Positions 23,441 to 35,176 of a DNA stretch of 64,000 nucleotides are shown piece by piece. Positions within the stretch are counted from its first letter, which is position 1. The number at the start of each line of letters is the position of its first letter. Origin of the DNA: Phascolomyces articulosus (Eukaryota; Mucoromycota; Mucoromycetes; Mucorales; Lichtheimiaceae); NCBI GenBank assembly GCA_025677815.1, contig JAIXMP010000006.1, forward strand, positions 1,550,001-1,614,000, given 5' to 3'. The notes under the pieces were generated by a model. The model made no database searches. It was given only the letters and a program-made list of their open reading frames with translations, and was not told the origin of the DNA. A program made the position numbers and the translations under genes.

Positions 23441-25996
23441 AAAATGTTATTATCACAACAAAATAATGACACGGAAACTTTGTTCTCTTCTATTGTCATT
23501 ACAATAATACCATATCATCTTACTATGTTTTTTATCGATATAAAACGACATTTCCTCCTCCTGGGCAACCAATAGATAGACATATGACCACTACATGGAT
23601 TTACTTACACCTTCTCCTAGATACATTTTTATGCATTCCATCATTTTCAATTTTCAAAAATTATATATACCTTCATTTCAAATGATCATTATGACCATCA
23701 TTAGACTAGATCACCCATTTGTATACTATGTCTTTCTTTTTTTATCATTTTCATTTCTTCATTTCAAATCCAATTCAATTAAAGTCTACAACAATTGCAT
23801 CTTTTTTAACATAATGATTTATTTTACTAAGAATGATATGTTTATTATTGTTTATGTCTTGTTGTGGTATCGTCACTTCTACTATAGTACCAGATCAAAT
23901 ATTATATAAGTAATGCAATGACTATTAATTTAAATCTATACATAATATGTTTATTTGTAAATTATCAGAAAGTTATTAATGAAATACTGAAAGAGAGGAA
24001 GAAAAAAAGTAGAGTGCTTATAGCACACCCATCATGTGCTGTATAAACTATACGTGCCACCAATCCACTTTTTTGGTCTTTAATATCTATAGGTGGTAAG
24101 AAAGCAGTATACATTGAGGAAGGTATTTATCACAATAAGATAGTATCTGGAAGTACCTTTTTTTTTTGCATTTTAGTAATATCTCGATAAACCATAATTT
24201 AAATGACATTTTTAATAAAAACAAGATCAATTGATGCTATCAAAAAACTTTATTTTTTGTCATTCATCTAACAGAAGAAATGAAATTACACAAAGGCAAA
24301 CATCAAGTAAAGGTCTAATGCTGTTCCTATATTTGAAACAATCATGGTGTAAATAAGGTATGTGAAGAATCTGAAATGAATGTGACATGTTGCGCAGTAT
24401 GGTAATAGAGTGAAAGAGCAATAATAACCATTGGCAATGGTATTACTCGGTACAAATGTCATATTTGCCCCATAATGACATAAACTATGTAATCTGCGTA
24501 GCAAGAAAGAAAATTTTAGATTGTTGTTACCTGAACCAGCCACTTTTTCATATTGTAATAAAGGAAAAAGACTTCTCCTCTTTTGTACAACAATTACCCC
24601 AATTCTTGTACCTTACATAATAATAACAAGAAGAAACGGGGCCATTATTTTCTTTCTCACCCTGTTTTTAGATCTTTTGTTTAGATCCACCGTGAGAAAA
24701 ACAATATCTCTTCATGGTAATAATACTTGAACAACGGACCTCGCTATGAATCTGGTAATGTATTCTCTTATTATGACTTTTTTTTTATCCCAAAAAATTA
24801 TCTTGTTATAAACCATGATCGTTGTATTTAATAGAAGGAGTAATCTATAAATGTTCGCGAGCCTTGAAAACGAGAAAAAAAAATGGTATTATAGTCTGGG
24901 AATTATAAAACTGCTAATATTTGTTCATTAGCTTCCTGTATATATACTGAATAAACATCCTTCAATCCACCAAGGATGAGGATGTAATAGTACATGTTAT
25001 TGCTTTTATTAACGTTAAGTAAACAATGAATTTAAAAAATGAAATGATTTAGACATGTACTACGAAGAATGCACTGACCAACGCCGCCACATTTAATCTC
25101 TTCGGTATTCCATCCGATAAAAAAAGTAAAACAATTGGTTTATCAAATTGATTATATCATCAAAAGGACGTGATCATATCCATATAAGTGTATATGGCGC
25201 AAAACACATGATCAAAAAACAAAAAAAGTGGCGGTGTAAAATGGGTTGTGTGGCTCTAAGCAACATGTAATTTTATCAATGGTCATCTTCTCTTAAACAA
25301 AATAAAGTATCAGCTTTTTTTATAATATAAGCTTTTTATATATATAGCAAGTAAATATGCAAACTGGGGTGGTGGGGAGATGAACGAGATCAAATGAAAA
25401 CGATTCGGATACAACGACTATATTATACTACTCAGCAATTTTTATAGCAGGGATAATTATAGATAAAAAAAAAACAAGACGACCCATTGTGTGAAAGAAA
25501 AATGAGCATACAAATAATAATAATCTTTTGATAATAGAGAAAGAAACATGAAATGGATGTATAGAATTTAAACCATGATGCCATTGAGAACAATGATGCA
25601 ACTTGACTTGGATACGGTGTAGTTTTTTCTTTCTGTACGACACTGCACATTATGACGTGATGACCTGCCTAAACTTGGCAATTTTGTATAACATGCTTGC
25701 TGATCACACATACTTCTTTGAAAGAAAAGCCCAGACCCAAAAACCCAACTGCGTAGCATTTGATCTATTAAAAACAACAATAGGATTAGTAGCCACTGCT
25801 AATCATATTTCAATATATGATTGAGAGCGCAATTATCGTATTTGTTCTTTAATTTTCATAAGGAAATTTAGGATCATCCCCACGTTCTTCCTTCCCCTAC
25901 CTTTGGCTTTTGGGATATTTTACTCAACGTCGTTTCTCTTTTTTACGATGCATTATCCCCAAAGGATGTCATACTATGATTTCGAAAATAAAAGAA
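23441..25996. other. WWE unit 1 downstream tract and spacer
   Basis: The first 450 bases after the stop are poor in G and rich in T/C on the plus strand, giving an open hydrophobic reading at 23595-23909 that I regard as a by-product of composition, probably 3' UTR. The rest is AT-rich spacer without a supported gene. Immediately upstream of unit 2 the sequence contains AACGTCGTTT (about 25927) and GATGTCAT (about 25965), the latter also found near the TATA box of unit 5. Confidence 0.45.
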
Positions 25997-26003
25997 TATA
26001 AAA
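25997..26003 (+). promoter_or_regulatory. TATA box of WWE-like gene 2
   Basis: TATAAAA 135 bp before the ATG at 26132, matching the placement seen in all five units (115-143 bp). The CGCCA word of units 1, 3 and 5 is not present here. Confidence 0.55.
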
Positions 26004-26131
26004 AGAAAAAGAAAATGGATGCGAAAAAAAATAATTACATCAATCAATAAAGTAACTTCAAGTTTCTATATCAAAACTACATTTATTATACATCTCCAGT
26101 AACAGCAATACTTATTCAGCATAAACAAAAA

Positions 26132-26329
26132 ATGCCTTGGTTATATCAAGCCGGAAATATGTGGGTCCCCCTCGATGCCAATAGCAGTGCTCAAATTGAT
26201 GGTTATTTCTCACGAAATATCATTGGTGATATTTATGTCAATCGTTTCGATCGTGCTTGGGTGAATCCATCCGAGTTGTATATATGTTTCTATCGAAATG
26301 GTGTTTATGCCAAAATTGCTAGAAACTAA
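26132..26329 (+). CDS. small stand-alone WWE-like domain protein 2
   Basis: An intronless 65-aa ORF beginning MPWLYQAGNMWVPLDANSS. It aligns along its whole length with gene 1 (AGNxWVPLD) and with gene 4 (DANxS, the NR-AWV-P core), then ends VYAKIARN. Helix QIDGYFS, strand DIYVNRFDRAWV and the closing Ile-Ala-Arg follow the WWE-like pattern. It lies 2.7 kb downstream of gene 1 on the same strand. The start is the first ATG after the leader, preceded by AAACAAAAA. No partner gene is adjacent. Function is unknown; ADP-ribose binding is an inference from fold similarity. Confidence 0.72.
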   Translation: MPWLYQAGNMWVPLDANSSAQIDGYFSRNIIGDIYVNRFDRAWVNPSELYICFYRNGVYAKIARN

Positions 26330-28440
26330 TAATCGTATGCAACACACCATATAGAAGGAATAACAAGATATCTACCTCCTTCTCATCGAAGGTGACAATC
26401 TACGTAATGCCATATAATAATTATATACAACAACAAGACTTGATTTCAAGAAAAGAAAGTTCAATACCTTAGACAACAGTCATAACACTTATGCATCACC
26501 ATCATCATCATTTATCAATGTATTATTTATCCTTACCTATCCTTTTCATTTTATTTGTATATTATTGCACACATTCATTTTCACCATCATTATCACCAAT
26601 AACTATTTGTTATTTTTACTTTCTTTCTTCCTTCCTTTTTATATATTATTTTCATCATCAATCATCACCACCTTGGTAAAATGTAATTACAACAATAATA
26701 TGAGTCCTCTTTTTTTTTAAAAAAAAAATAAACAACATTATTATATGCATCTTTTATTATAAAATATTTGTATATTGAGAATTGATATGGTTACAAAAAA
26801 AAATAGTTGCAGTGAAAAGCGTTCCTTGTAAAGAACATCTGTTAGATCTATTATCTGAATCTTTTTGATCAAAGTCGCACGAAAAAAAAACCATCATTTC
26901 TACATATGAAAATGTCTTTTTTTTTTTACTACGCACTGAATGATAAAGTAAGAACCCCATAATCTGGTGACGATTATGGCGCGATTACTATGTAATTCTT
27001 CACACCCTGCAATCTATGTGGTGGGTTATCTGGTCATCCGATCCGTTCCCGATGCTTCCAATAGAAAATCGTCACAGCCACACACACACAAGCTGAGCCA
27101 TCATTCAAAAATGCATGGACCTTAAAAAAACACTAATTTTTAGCTTTGAAAGAGTATAACCCCATTGTCTGGATTATTTAGAAAGATGGATCAATCGACG
27201 ATTACTCAATTCATAAAAAATGAAAGGACAATGTTGACTTGTCTTCTGCGACACAAGACTCCTTTTTCTTTATCGACTATGATGATGTATAATAAACGAC
27301 CTTGCTTGGTCGGTCTGAAATATTTACAAATAAAAAAGAATATTCATATTAAACATATTTGTTAATTTAATTAAAATGACGTGTTTGTGTACTATAATAT
27401 TTCTTTTATTTTTTTGGCGAGAGATAGAGCCACAATTGTTCCATATAATTAATATGCTCAACGCCACACAAATAAACCTAAAATGAAATAATACTGTCGC
27501 AACTGCTTTCTGTAATTAAGGGTACTAATCACAACCACCTGATAATACACCAATATAATGTTCTTATTTATGTGTATTTTTTATAATAAGATAAAGTACT
27601 TACCCGCCACCAAAAAATGTCACAAATACTTTTTTTTTTGGACGCCATCCATCCATCATCCATTGTAACAAGTGCTGTGCCACAATGTAGTACCATTATC
27701 ATGTTTAAACTCAATATCAACAATGGCAGATCCACATGTGATGCGACAGACAAATGTTAATTATCTTGGCATAATTCATCATTTCCAATCCGTGGATCCA
27801 GCTCACAAACGGATCTATTACATCCGATATTAATGCTAAGCTAAAAAGAATTGGCATATATGCGAATTGATCCCGATGGTTCCTGATTCTATTTTTATTA
27901 AACATGATCATATCATCACTATGGGCCACTTTCTTTACTGTCATGATACCAATGAAAAACAAGCAAGATCACAGTAGAAAAAAATGGCGCCAATTTATCG
28001 CCACTGACTATGTCCCCCCCCTTTATGATATATACATGGACATTACTTGGAAAGAAACACAATAGATAGTGAAGATTTTTTTTCTGCTATGTTGGACGAC
28101 TAAAAAAAGTGATAAAAGAGGATGATTAATAATGTAAAATGGACTATTGTTACAATGCAAGTAAGAGAAAAAACAAAGTAAATAATGTAGGGCATCAGCA
28201 ATAAAAAATAAGATTCTGTATGCCGATGATCGATAAAAAAAAAGCAAGAATTTAGGTGGCACACATTTCCTAATACCTTATGGTAATAAAGGGAAATATG
28301 ATGCAATTATTAGCATATAATATCAAAAAAATCGGATGCGCAACCACAATATCTAAAAAAAACCAGCTCCCGTAGTAGAAGGTGCTTCTACTGGCAACGT
28401 TGTGAAGTAGCTTGGCAGTAAGCGCCATTAGTCGAGTGAG
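26330..28440. other. WWE unit 2 downstream tract and spacer
   Basis: A G-poor, pyrimidine-rich stretch (26480-26680) follows the gene, as in the other units. Then comes AT-rich spacer in which I see no gene. ATGGCGCCAATTTATCGCCAC near 27984 is a further GCGCCA site outside the proximal promoter. Confidence 0.45.
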
Positions 28441-28468
28441 AATTCCTTTAAGGAATTTGTATATAAAT
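28422..28468 (+). promoter_or_regulatory. promoter of WWE-like gene 3
   Basis: TATAAAT at 28462-28468 lies 117 bp before the ATG. GCGCCA starts at 28422, exactly 40 bases above the TATA box as in unit 1, followed by AGTCG at 28430-28434. Between them and the TATA box is a perfect palindrome, AATTCCTT-T-AAGGAATT (28441-28457). Confidence 0.6.
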
Positions 28469-28578
28469 ATGAGGGATTGATATAAAAAAAAACATATACA
28501 ACTCAACAACAATAATAACAACTTTTATTAACAACTTATCAACTTAATACAAACTTATCAACTTGTCAATAATTATCT

Positions 28579-28851
28579 ATGGCGACACAAAACCCCATCA
28601 CCAACACTAATATCAATGGCAACTTGGTTCAAAATCTACCATACCAATGGATTTATGCAGCTGGCAACACATGGCGACCTTTCTCTGTTTCAGCCAATAT
28701 GACAATCGAGCGCCTTTTTTACCAAGGAATTACTGGTTATGTCCAAGTAGATGGGATGCAAGCCTTTGTTGATCCCATAGAAGGATGTCATATCATATTG
28801 AACCGAGAAGTACTTGCCATTGCTCGATCTTTTCCACAACCTTATTATTAA
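28579..28851 (+). CDS. small WWE-like domain protein 3 with N-terminal extension
   Basis: An intronless 90-aa ORF. Residues 1-22 form an Asn/Thr-rich extension absent from the other copies. The domain starts at YQWIYAAGNTWRPFS, with helix TIERLFYQG, strand GYVQVDGMQAFVDP and a closing VLAIARS. It pairs with gene 5 rather than genes 1, 2 and 4: both have AGNxWRPF, a Phe-centred helix and the QVDG turn. The tail FPQPYY is unique. This split into two subtypes suggests an old duplication within the array. Function unknown. Confidence 0.7.
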   Translation: MATQNPITNTNINGNLVQNLPYQWIYAAGNTWRPFSVSANMTIERLFYQGITGYVQVDGMQAFVDPIEGCHIILNREVLAIARSFPQPYY

Positions 28852-30430
28852 ATTTTCAGTATTTAGTGCACCGATAATAATTGGCTACTTGATATTTACA
28901 CCGAGATGTAATCCAATTTTGACTTTTTAACTTTTTTTTGACACCACCTACTTACGACTTCATCCTCCACAGGAAATATAACACTGACGACACTCTTTAT
29001 TTCTCTTAAACCATCCAGCATATACAGTAAATTCATCGTTTTTCATCATTGTTTATCATTGTTTCCAGTCATTTCACCTGCTTCTTTAACATTTTTTTCT
29101 ATCCAAGATTATATAACTCCTCCAACAAATGTATCTAGTCTCTTTTCTATCTGTATGCCCCACCCATTCTTTTTTTTTTTTTTGAATATGTTTATTTTTT
29201 TTCACATATTTTATCATTTTATTCTTTTTGTACAGCATCTTCAATCTTCCCCAATTGTAAATCCACCTACTATGTCTATATTTTTTCTTTCAAATTACGT
29301 AGAAAAATGAGTAAACTACAACAATTCCACTACTACCAAGGCTTCTTGTTTTCGTTGTATTCAAATAGTCACACTGCCATTTTACAAATATAAAATAAAC
29401 CAATTTATCATTTTTCAGTTTTTTTACTCATCATTTTGTATTATACTTTTTTTTAAGTTATAAAATATGTATCAACATCATATGGGAGCATGTCATTATG
29501 TGTAAATGACATAACATATTATTATCGTTGCTTCTGAGATGATGGAAGTGATAAAGATAAAGAGAAGGAAAAAGTATTCCATTTTTTTTTCTTTGCATAT
29601 ATATAGTAGTTGTGGCATCATCAGTATACCAACGAATTGTGGCACATCAACAATATACGTACATATGTGTTTTATTTTGTACATTTACCCGTTTCATCCG
29701 TAATAAAAATAGGTGGCACGTTATTATTTATCAAAATTCCTGAAGGATGTGATAAATGTTATGTAAGAGTATGTCATTATGGATGCATTATTATTACTTG
29801 TGTAATCCAAAAAAAAAAATACACACAAGCTAAAAGTGAGGGAATAATAAACCAAGAAATAATAAAACCACCAAGGCAATTACGTTTCTCAGCAATTAAA
29901 AAAAACAATATAATACATACAAAAAATAAAAGTAGTAATAGTACGCTGTTGTAAAGCTGATATGCTACTTTTAATATATATATATATACCATAGTCTATA
30001 CGTATATGTAGAATCAATGGAAACAGCAGTCGTACTGTTTGACACTTGCGCTTGATCATCTATCAAAATAATAAAGGTAATAAAACGATAAAACTGCTTG
30101 TTCTTGTTTAGCAATATTTATATTATGACGCGATGAAATCTGGACGAATAAGCTTTCGATGTAACTTTTGGTGGATTCGCTCGACGGCTTCTGTTAGTAG
30201 ACAGAGAATATGTATGATAAAAAAAACAAATAAACAAATAAAACAAACCTTAATGCGTATAGATTGATATTAATCCATACCGGATAGAGAATTAACGTTT
30301 ATTAATACCAGATAAAGAAATAAAAAGTGGCACAGTAACCCCATTACTTTCCGTCTCCCTAGAAGCATGGCTGTGTTTTTTTTTTTTTTTTTTTGTAGAA
30401 ACGCGTCTTGGCTTAAATCAAATAATTGTA
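28852..30430. other. WWE unit 3 downstream tract and spacer
   Basis: Pyrimidine-rich, G-poor DNA from about 28980 to 29310 with long T runs, then AT-rich spacer. No gene supported. ACGCGT occurs at 30401-30406, about 25 bases before the TATA box of unit 4. Confidence 0.45.
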
Positions 30431-30437
30431 TATAAAA
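30431..30437 (+). promoter_or_regulatory. TATA box of WWE-like gene 4
   Basis: TATAAAA 143 bp before the ATG at 30574. An ACGCGT palindrome at 30401-30406 precedes it; this is the MluI cell-cycle box core in ascomycete yeasts, but its meaning here is unproven. Confidence 0.55.
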
Positions 30438-30573
30438 GTACATCATGATGAATCATGGTATTTTATCATCCATTTTTTAATAGTACGTGCCAACAACAAT
30501 AGCAACACAGCTTTATTTACATGTATTAGTTTATCACTATAAACTAACTACAACAAGAAACCAAATAACAACA

Positions 30574-30774
30574 ATGTCGTGGGTATATCAGTCAGGAAGC
30601 GAATGGGTGACAATCGATGCCAACAATAGCGCAATAATAGACCGCCTTTTTTCTGAATCTCGGTGTGGTGAAGTTTATATTAATCGTGAACATGCTTGGG
30701 TCGATCCTATCAACTTGCAAATATATTTTCCTATCAATGGTGCTCGTGCCAAAATTGGAAGGACTGGATGGTAG
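30574..30774 (+). CDS. small stand-alone WWE-like domain protein 4
   Basis: An intronless 66-aa ORF starting MSWVYQSGSEWVTIDANNS. Helix IIDRLFSES, strand GEVYINREHAWVDPINLQIYF and the ending ARAKIGRTGW fit the same pattern. Among the five it gives the clearest full-length match to the WWE layout (W-x-Y, W, Asp/Ser, helix, strand pair, Lys-Ile-x-Arg). The start is supported by the ACAACAATG context and by alignment with genes 1 and 2. It is the last intact unit before the broken HET-domain gene. Confidence 0.73.
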   Translation: MSWVYQSGSEWVTIDANNSAIIDRLFSESRCGEVYINREHAWVDPINLQIYFPINGARAKIGRTGW

Positions 30775-33513
30775 TTGATTAATATAATTATATAATTATT
30801 CTCTTCCAGCAATAAAGAGAAGAGCAAGTAGAATGTTCGATGTAGAATCTTATCCAAATAGCTATCATTATTTTCAACGACAAAACAACAATCCAACAGT
30901 TTTATATTTTCCAACTTTATTATATATCTGATGATGACAATGATGATAATAGAATATCCCATTCCTTTCATTGCAACCTAATTACGCTTATGACTTTTAT
31001 TCATCTAATATATTCTATCCTATCGATGATATTATGCTATTTATCTAATCTCTCATTCATATTATGTATGTCTCATTACCTCCTCTTCTCATTTGTTTTT
31101 CTCTCCCACATAACAATTAAAAAGTCACTCCTCCTTCTTGATTTAATTTTGCAGAAACAACCTTTTAAGCGATTTTTCTTTTAATGATAAAAATAATCTA
31201 CTCTAGCAATAACAGTAATTATAATAAACGTTTTATATTTCCATGCTTGAGTTTATCTATTTCTGTGCAGTAGTGATCCCTGTAGTAACGTGGAAAAGAA
31301 ATGATACTTTCTCATACCAATATAAAGCATATTTTTATCACACTGCAACTGCGCCAGCGTTGTAGTACCAAAGGCGAACTATTAGTTTTTTTTGTTTCAG
31401 TGGAATATGGTTAGTCTTATTATCAGTTGATGGTAATCCATTATTATTTAACTAAGCCTACAACTTCATTTTTGTTACTTTAGCACCGACTAACTTCATA
31501 GTATATCTTGTATTATAAATATTTGGTCTCTTTCCAACGTGTTGCAAATGTCCCTATAATAAAAACCCATATAAATATATAACATGTTCTTCTATGACTT
31601 TTTTTCAATCGTTGATTTGATTTTTCATATAAAGCTGGCTATAAGGAATATATGCACCCAGGCACACAATGTATATCAGTACGTACATGGATCTCTCTAA
31701 AAACTCATCAGTCCAGATGAAAAATATACCAGTTGTTTACCAATTATCGTTGTTTGGTGAAGTTCACGTTTCATCATCATCATCGTCCATAAAAAAAGTT
31801 CATCCTCATCTAAATAAACTGGTCATCTCGTCATTGCGCATTATCTTCTAACATCACCACATCTTCTAACGTTTTTAACAATGTATAATTATTTAAAGAG
31901 GAAACGCGTTACCAGGTAAAAATTAGTATCTACCCCAAAACCTAAGCTTATGGATATGCTTTATATACGAAGAAAAGAAGTAAAATATATATATGCGTAG
32001 CAACACATAACTTATTCTAGACTCTAGCCAGTATGGAAACCTTTTTGAACTTGTGACGTAATATGGATTTTCTGAAGAAAAACGCATCGATAAACAATGA
32101 TACTGCATCATTTACATTTTAACAATAGCAATTCTACTGATGGATGTAATGGTCAGTGTATAATTAATAACATTTAATATCTTCTAAATGAATAGTATGT
32201 GTGATAGTGATATTCTCCCTTTTTTACTCGAAGAAGACATTGCAGCAAAGTTGATTTACATATGAACAACCAGAAAAAATATATTTGTTGTCATGTAGTA
32301 ATAAAACTTACATATTTTTCTGTTGTCACTGTGGGTGACACATTTTCTTTAAGTATCAATGTAATGCTTATTTTATTCAAATTACGTCATAAAACAAAAT
32401 CCCTTTCATTTTGCTTTTTAATAGCAGAATGAACATATCCATTGTTTGTATCTAAGTCTAACATAAAATAACAAAGATTCACTTACAATAAAGGTTATAT
32501 TCTATTATATATGCTCTTTATTGAACTGGTTTCGTTTTTGGGTTTAAACAATGGACAGGATTATAATGGTCCATTTTCAGTGTTTTAACCACACTGCATT
32601 TAAAAAGTATAAAAAGTCTCGAGTAGGATACCCACTAATAACAATATCTTTTGTCTGTTGCATAACTACTGCTGCACCAAATGTTTTCCACTTTATTGAT
32701 CTTTCTCTTTTTCCCTTTTTCAAGTTGAAAAAAATAATACAAATACCTAGCACAATCTGTTGTCTTTATGAATAATCACAAACGCTCATCAGATGAAATA
32801 CGATATCAATTATAAAGAGGTATCGAATAGCTATGTTTTCTTTTGGCTGTTTTAGAGTTTGGGCTTAGAATATTGTTTTGTGTAATCGTGTTTCTGTATC
32901 GCACAAAAACGTGGAGCTGAGCTTTTCCTTTCTTTTATTCTAACAACCTTTTACGCTCTTATAATGTTTCTTCCTAGTCATTCAGCAGCAGTGAATCAAA
33001 CATTCAACGGCATGATTAGAAGGATTCATATTATTCCAATTGATTTCTTTTATGAATCGTCTGCATATAATAAACAAATATAACTCGATAATATTTACAG
33101 TATTTATAGGATGCACTGACGGTGATCTTTAAAGTTTTGGCTTAGCTACTTGAAATATGTCACACACGTTTTATAGAGAAAAAGGTATATTTAAAAGCTT
33201 TACTTGATTTTTTTTTCTTTCTAGCTACTTTACTAAAAACACAGCAGTTTTATTTTTCATTTTCTATTTACTACTTCCATCACTACCCTTCATTTAACAG
33301 AAAATTCTTGGGGGAACGCGTGTCTACTACCACTAAAATTCATCATTACTGTATACTCTCTTGCAATTTTTCCAATAGTACCATTCATTTCTTCATTATC
33401 TCTGAGTCAACAACTTTTTAATTTCTATTATCTACGATTATATTGAACCTAACTTATCAAACTTATTTAATGTAGTCATAGAAATAATGTATATTACCTA
33501 CGAGACCGCATAA
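30775..33513. other. WWE unit 4 downstream tract and long spacer
   Basis: A G-poor pyrimidine-rich tract occupies about 30960-31190. The remaining 2.3 kb holds no supported gene, but includes the second copy of the dispersed repeat (32985-33150) and TGCGCCAGCG at about 31350. I found no additional intact or clearly decayed WWE-like unit, although a short remnant could have been missed. Confidence 0.45.
32985..33150. repeat. dispersed repeat, copy 2
   Basis: Second copy of the segment at 9650-9840, same orientation, about 23 kb apart. Conserved words include TCATATTATTCCAAT, CATATAATAAACAAATAT and ATAGGATGCA. Copy 1 has an insertion of an A-rich stretch (about 9713-9750) relative to this copy. 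Confidence 0.8.
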
Positions 33514-35176
33514 TACTCTGGACGTAACGGCAAAGAGAGAAAACACGCCAAACGTGTAAAGCCACCCATTACACTCCCCAATGATTTGCCCAAACCAGAC
33601 TTTATGCCTACGAAACTTGTTCGTATTTCTGACATGAAAGTAGTCGATGGACCTCAAGTGAACGAAGGTTACTGCGCATTATCATATTCATGGAATCAAT
33701 CTGGAGATATTTTACTTGATGAAGCCACTGGAAAATACAAACGAATTGATGAAGGCAAACACAAGATTATTTCTTATCACTATATATTTCCTGATATGGT
33801 TATTCCTGAATACAAGATACCTTATTATGACGATAAATATCGTCCTACTAGAATAAAGACTAAACTTTCAAAAATATATTATGTTTTGGAGATCATGGAG
33901 AATAATAATTATTACTTTACAAAAACAACCAAACACGTCAAATTAGAAGGCATTATTCAACGAATATGTCAGCAATTCAACATCAAATATATATGGTACG
34001 ACCAATTATGTATCAATCAAGATGATAAAGAAGAAAAGAAACGAAGAGATACGCAGCATGCATCATATATACGAAAATGCTTATTGCACCGTTGCACTCA
34101 TACCTGATTTCTCTCGTAAACTCTATTTATATAAAACCAAATAACAATATTTCAAACGTTTATGGACTTTAGAAGAATTAATAAAGTCAAGAAGATTATT
34201 ATTTGTCGGCAGAAATGAGCATGAATGGGGAGAAGTTATCAATTCTGATCACTATATGCATTCACTTCGCAAACCATTATCGCAACTACGTGTCAATGAA
34301 ATTCTCCACCATGCACATCAACGAACAAGCACCAAAGATCACGACCGTGTATTTGCTCTCATTCAACTTTTTCCAGAATTCATTGACCAAATCAACATTG
34401 ACTATGATCAACCATTCGAAGAATTGATGATTCGATTTTATGTCATTTTAGCAGAAAAAGATATTAGAATTTTGCTTTTCGAGAACGACGCTGAATATTA
34501 TGAACCAACAATTCAACAGTACAGATTTTTGCCATCATAGACTGGCGTTAATGGACTACATTTGGATGATGATTTAACAGCATCATTTCAAAATTACGAT
34601 ATAATTTGAAAAACCATGCATGTTACGACTACTTATGTTACAAACAACCAACCCATTGATAATGATAATTTAACTATACGAAAAGAAGATCTACCACCGA
34701 GTCCTGATGATACCAATGACGGTGATAATGAAGACAAATACTATTTGTGCATATTTGTTCAACAACCTGGAACAAGTGATATGAAAAGAATCCGTTTAAT
34801 AGAATTTAGTTGCAATGATCTTTTTGTAAAGGAAGAGGGCTTTGCTGAAATCTCTAAAGAGCTTAAACAGTTATCAAGATTTATGGAGATAAAAAAAGAA
34901 AACCTGTGCTGGTATCACAATGAAAGTGATGATTATGGTATGGATCCATATTTTATTTTTGATTACTTAACGGACAATTTGTATGACCCTTCTGCACAAT
35001 ATTTCATTCTCTCTGAGATCTTATTTGAAGGATATTCTTCGTTCCTTTATTATCCCGTAATCAATAAAAGGCAAGGAGAAGAATTCCACAAAGCTATTGG
35101 ATGCTGTTTCATAGACAGTAATAAATATTTTTTCTCTGACTGTAATTTACCCAACCAAATATTTTTGATTCAATAA
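33514..35176 (+). pseudogene. broken HET-domain protein gene
   Basis: The N-terminal part reads from an ATG at 33604 (frame open from 33514) and contains GYCALSYSWNQSGD, then KYIWYDQLCINQDDKEEKKR, both hallmarks of the HET (heterokaryon incompatibility) domain. Near 34000-34058 the frame shifts and continues in another frame: YENAYCTVALIPDF, LWTLEELIKSRRLLFVGR, RVFALIQLFPEFIDQ, and a C-terminal half ending PNQIFLIQ at 35173. In-frame stops occur at 34142-34144, 34538-34540 and 34607-34609. The second falls where Trp is expected (PS-stop-TGVNG). HET proteins trigger cell death on non-self recognition in ascomycetes; the C-terminal layout matches a type I recall from Mucoromycota. As it stands the gene cannot make a full-length product. 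Confidence 0.82.
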
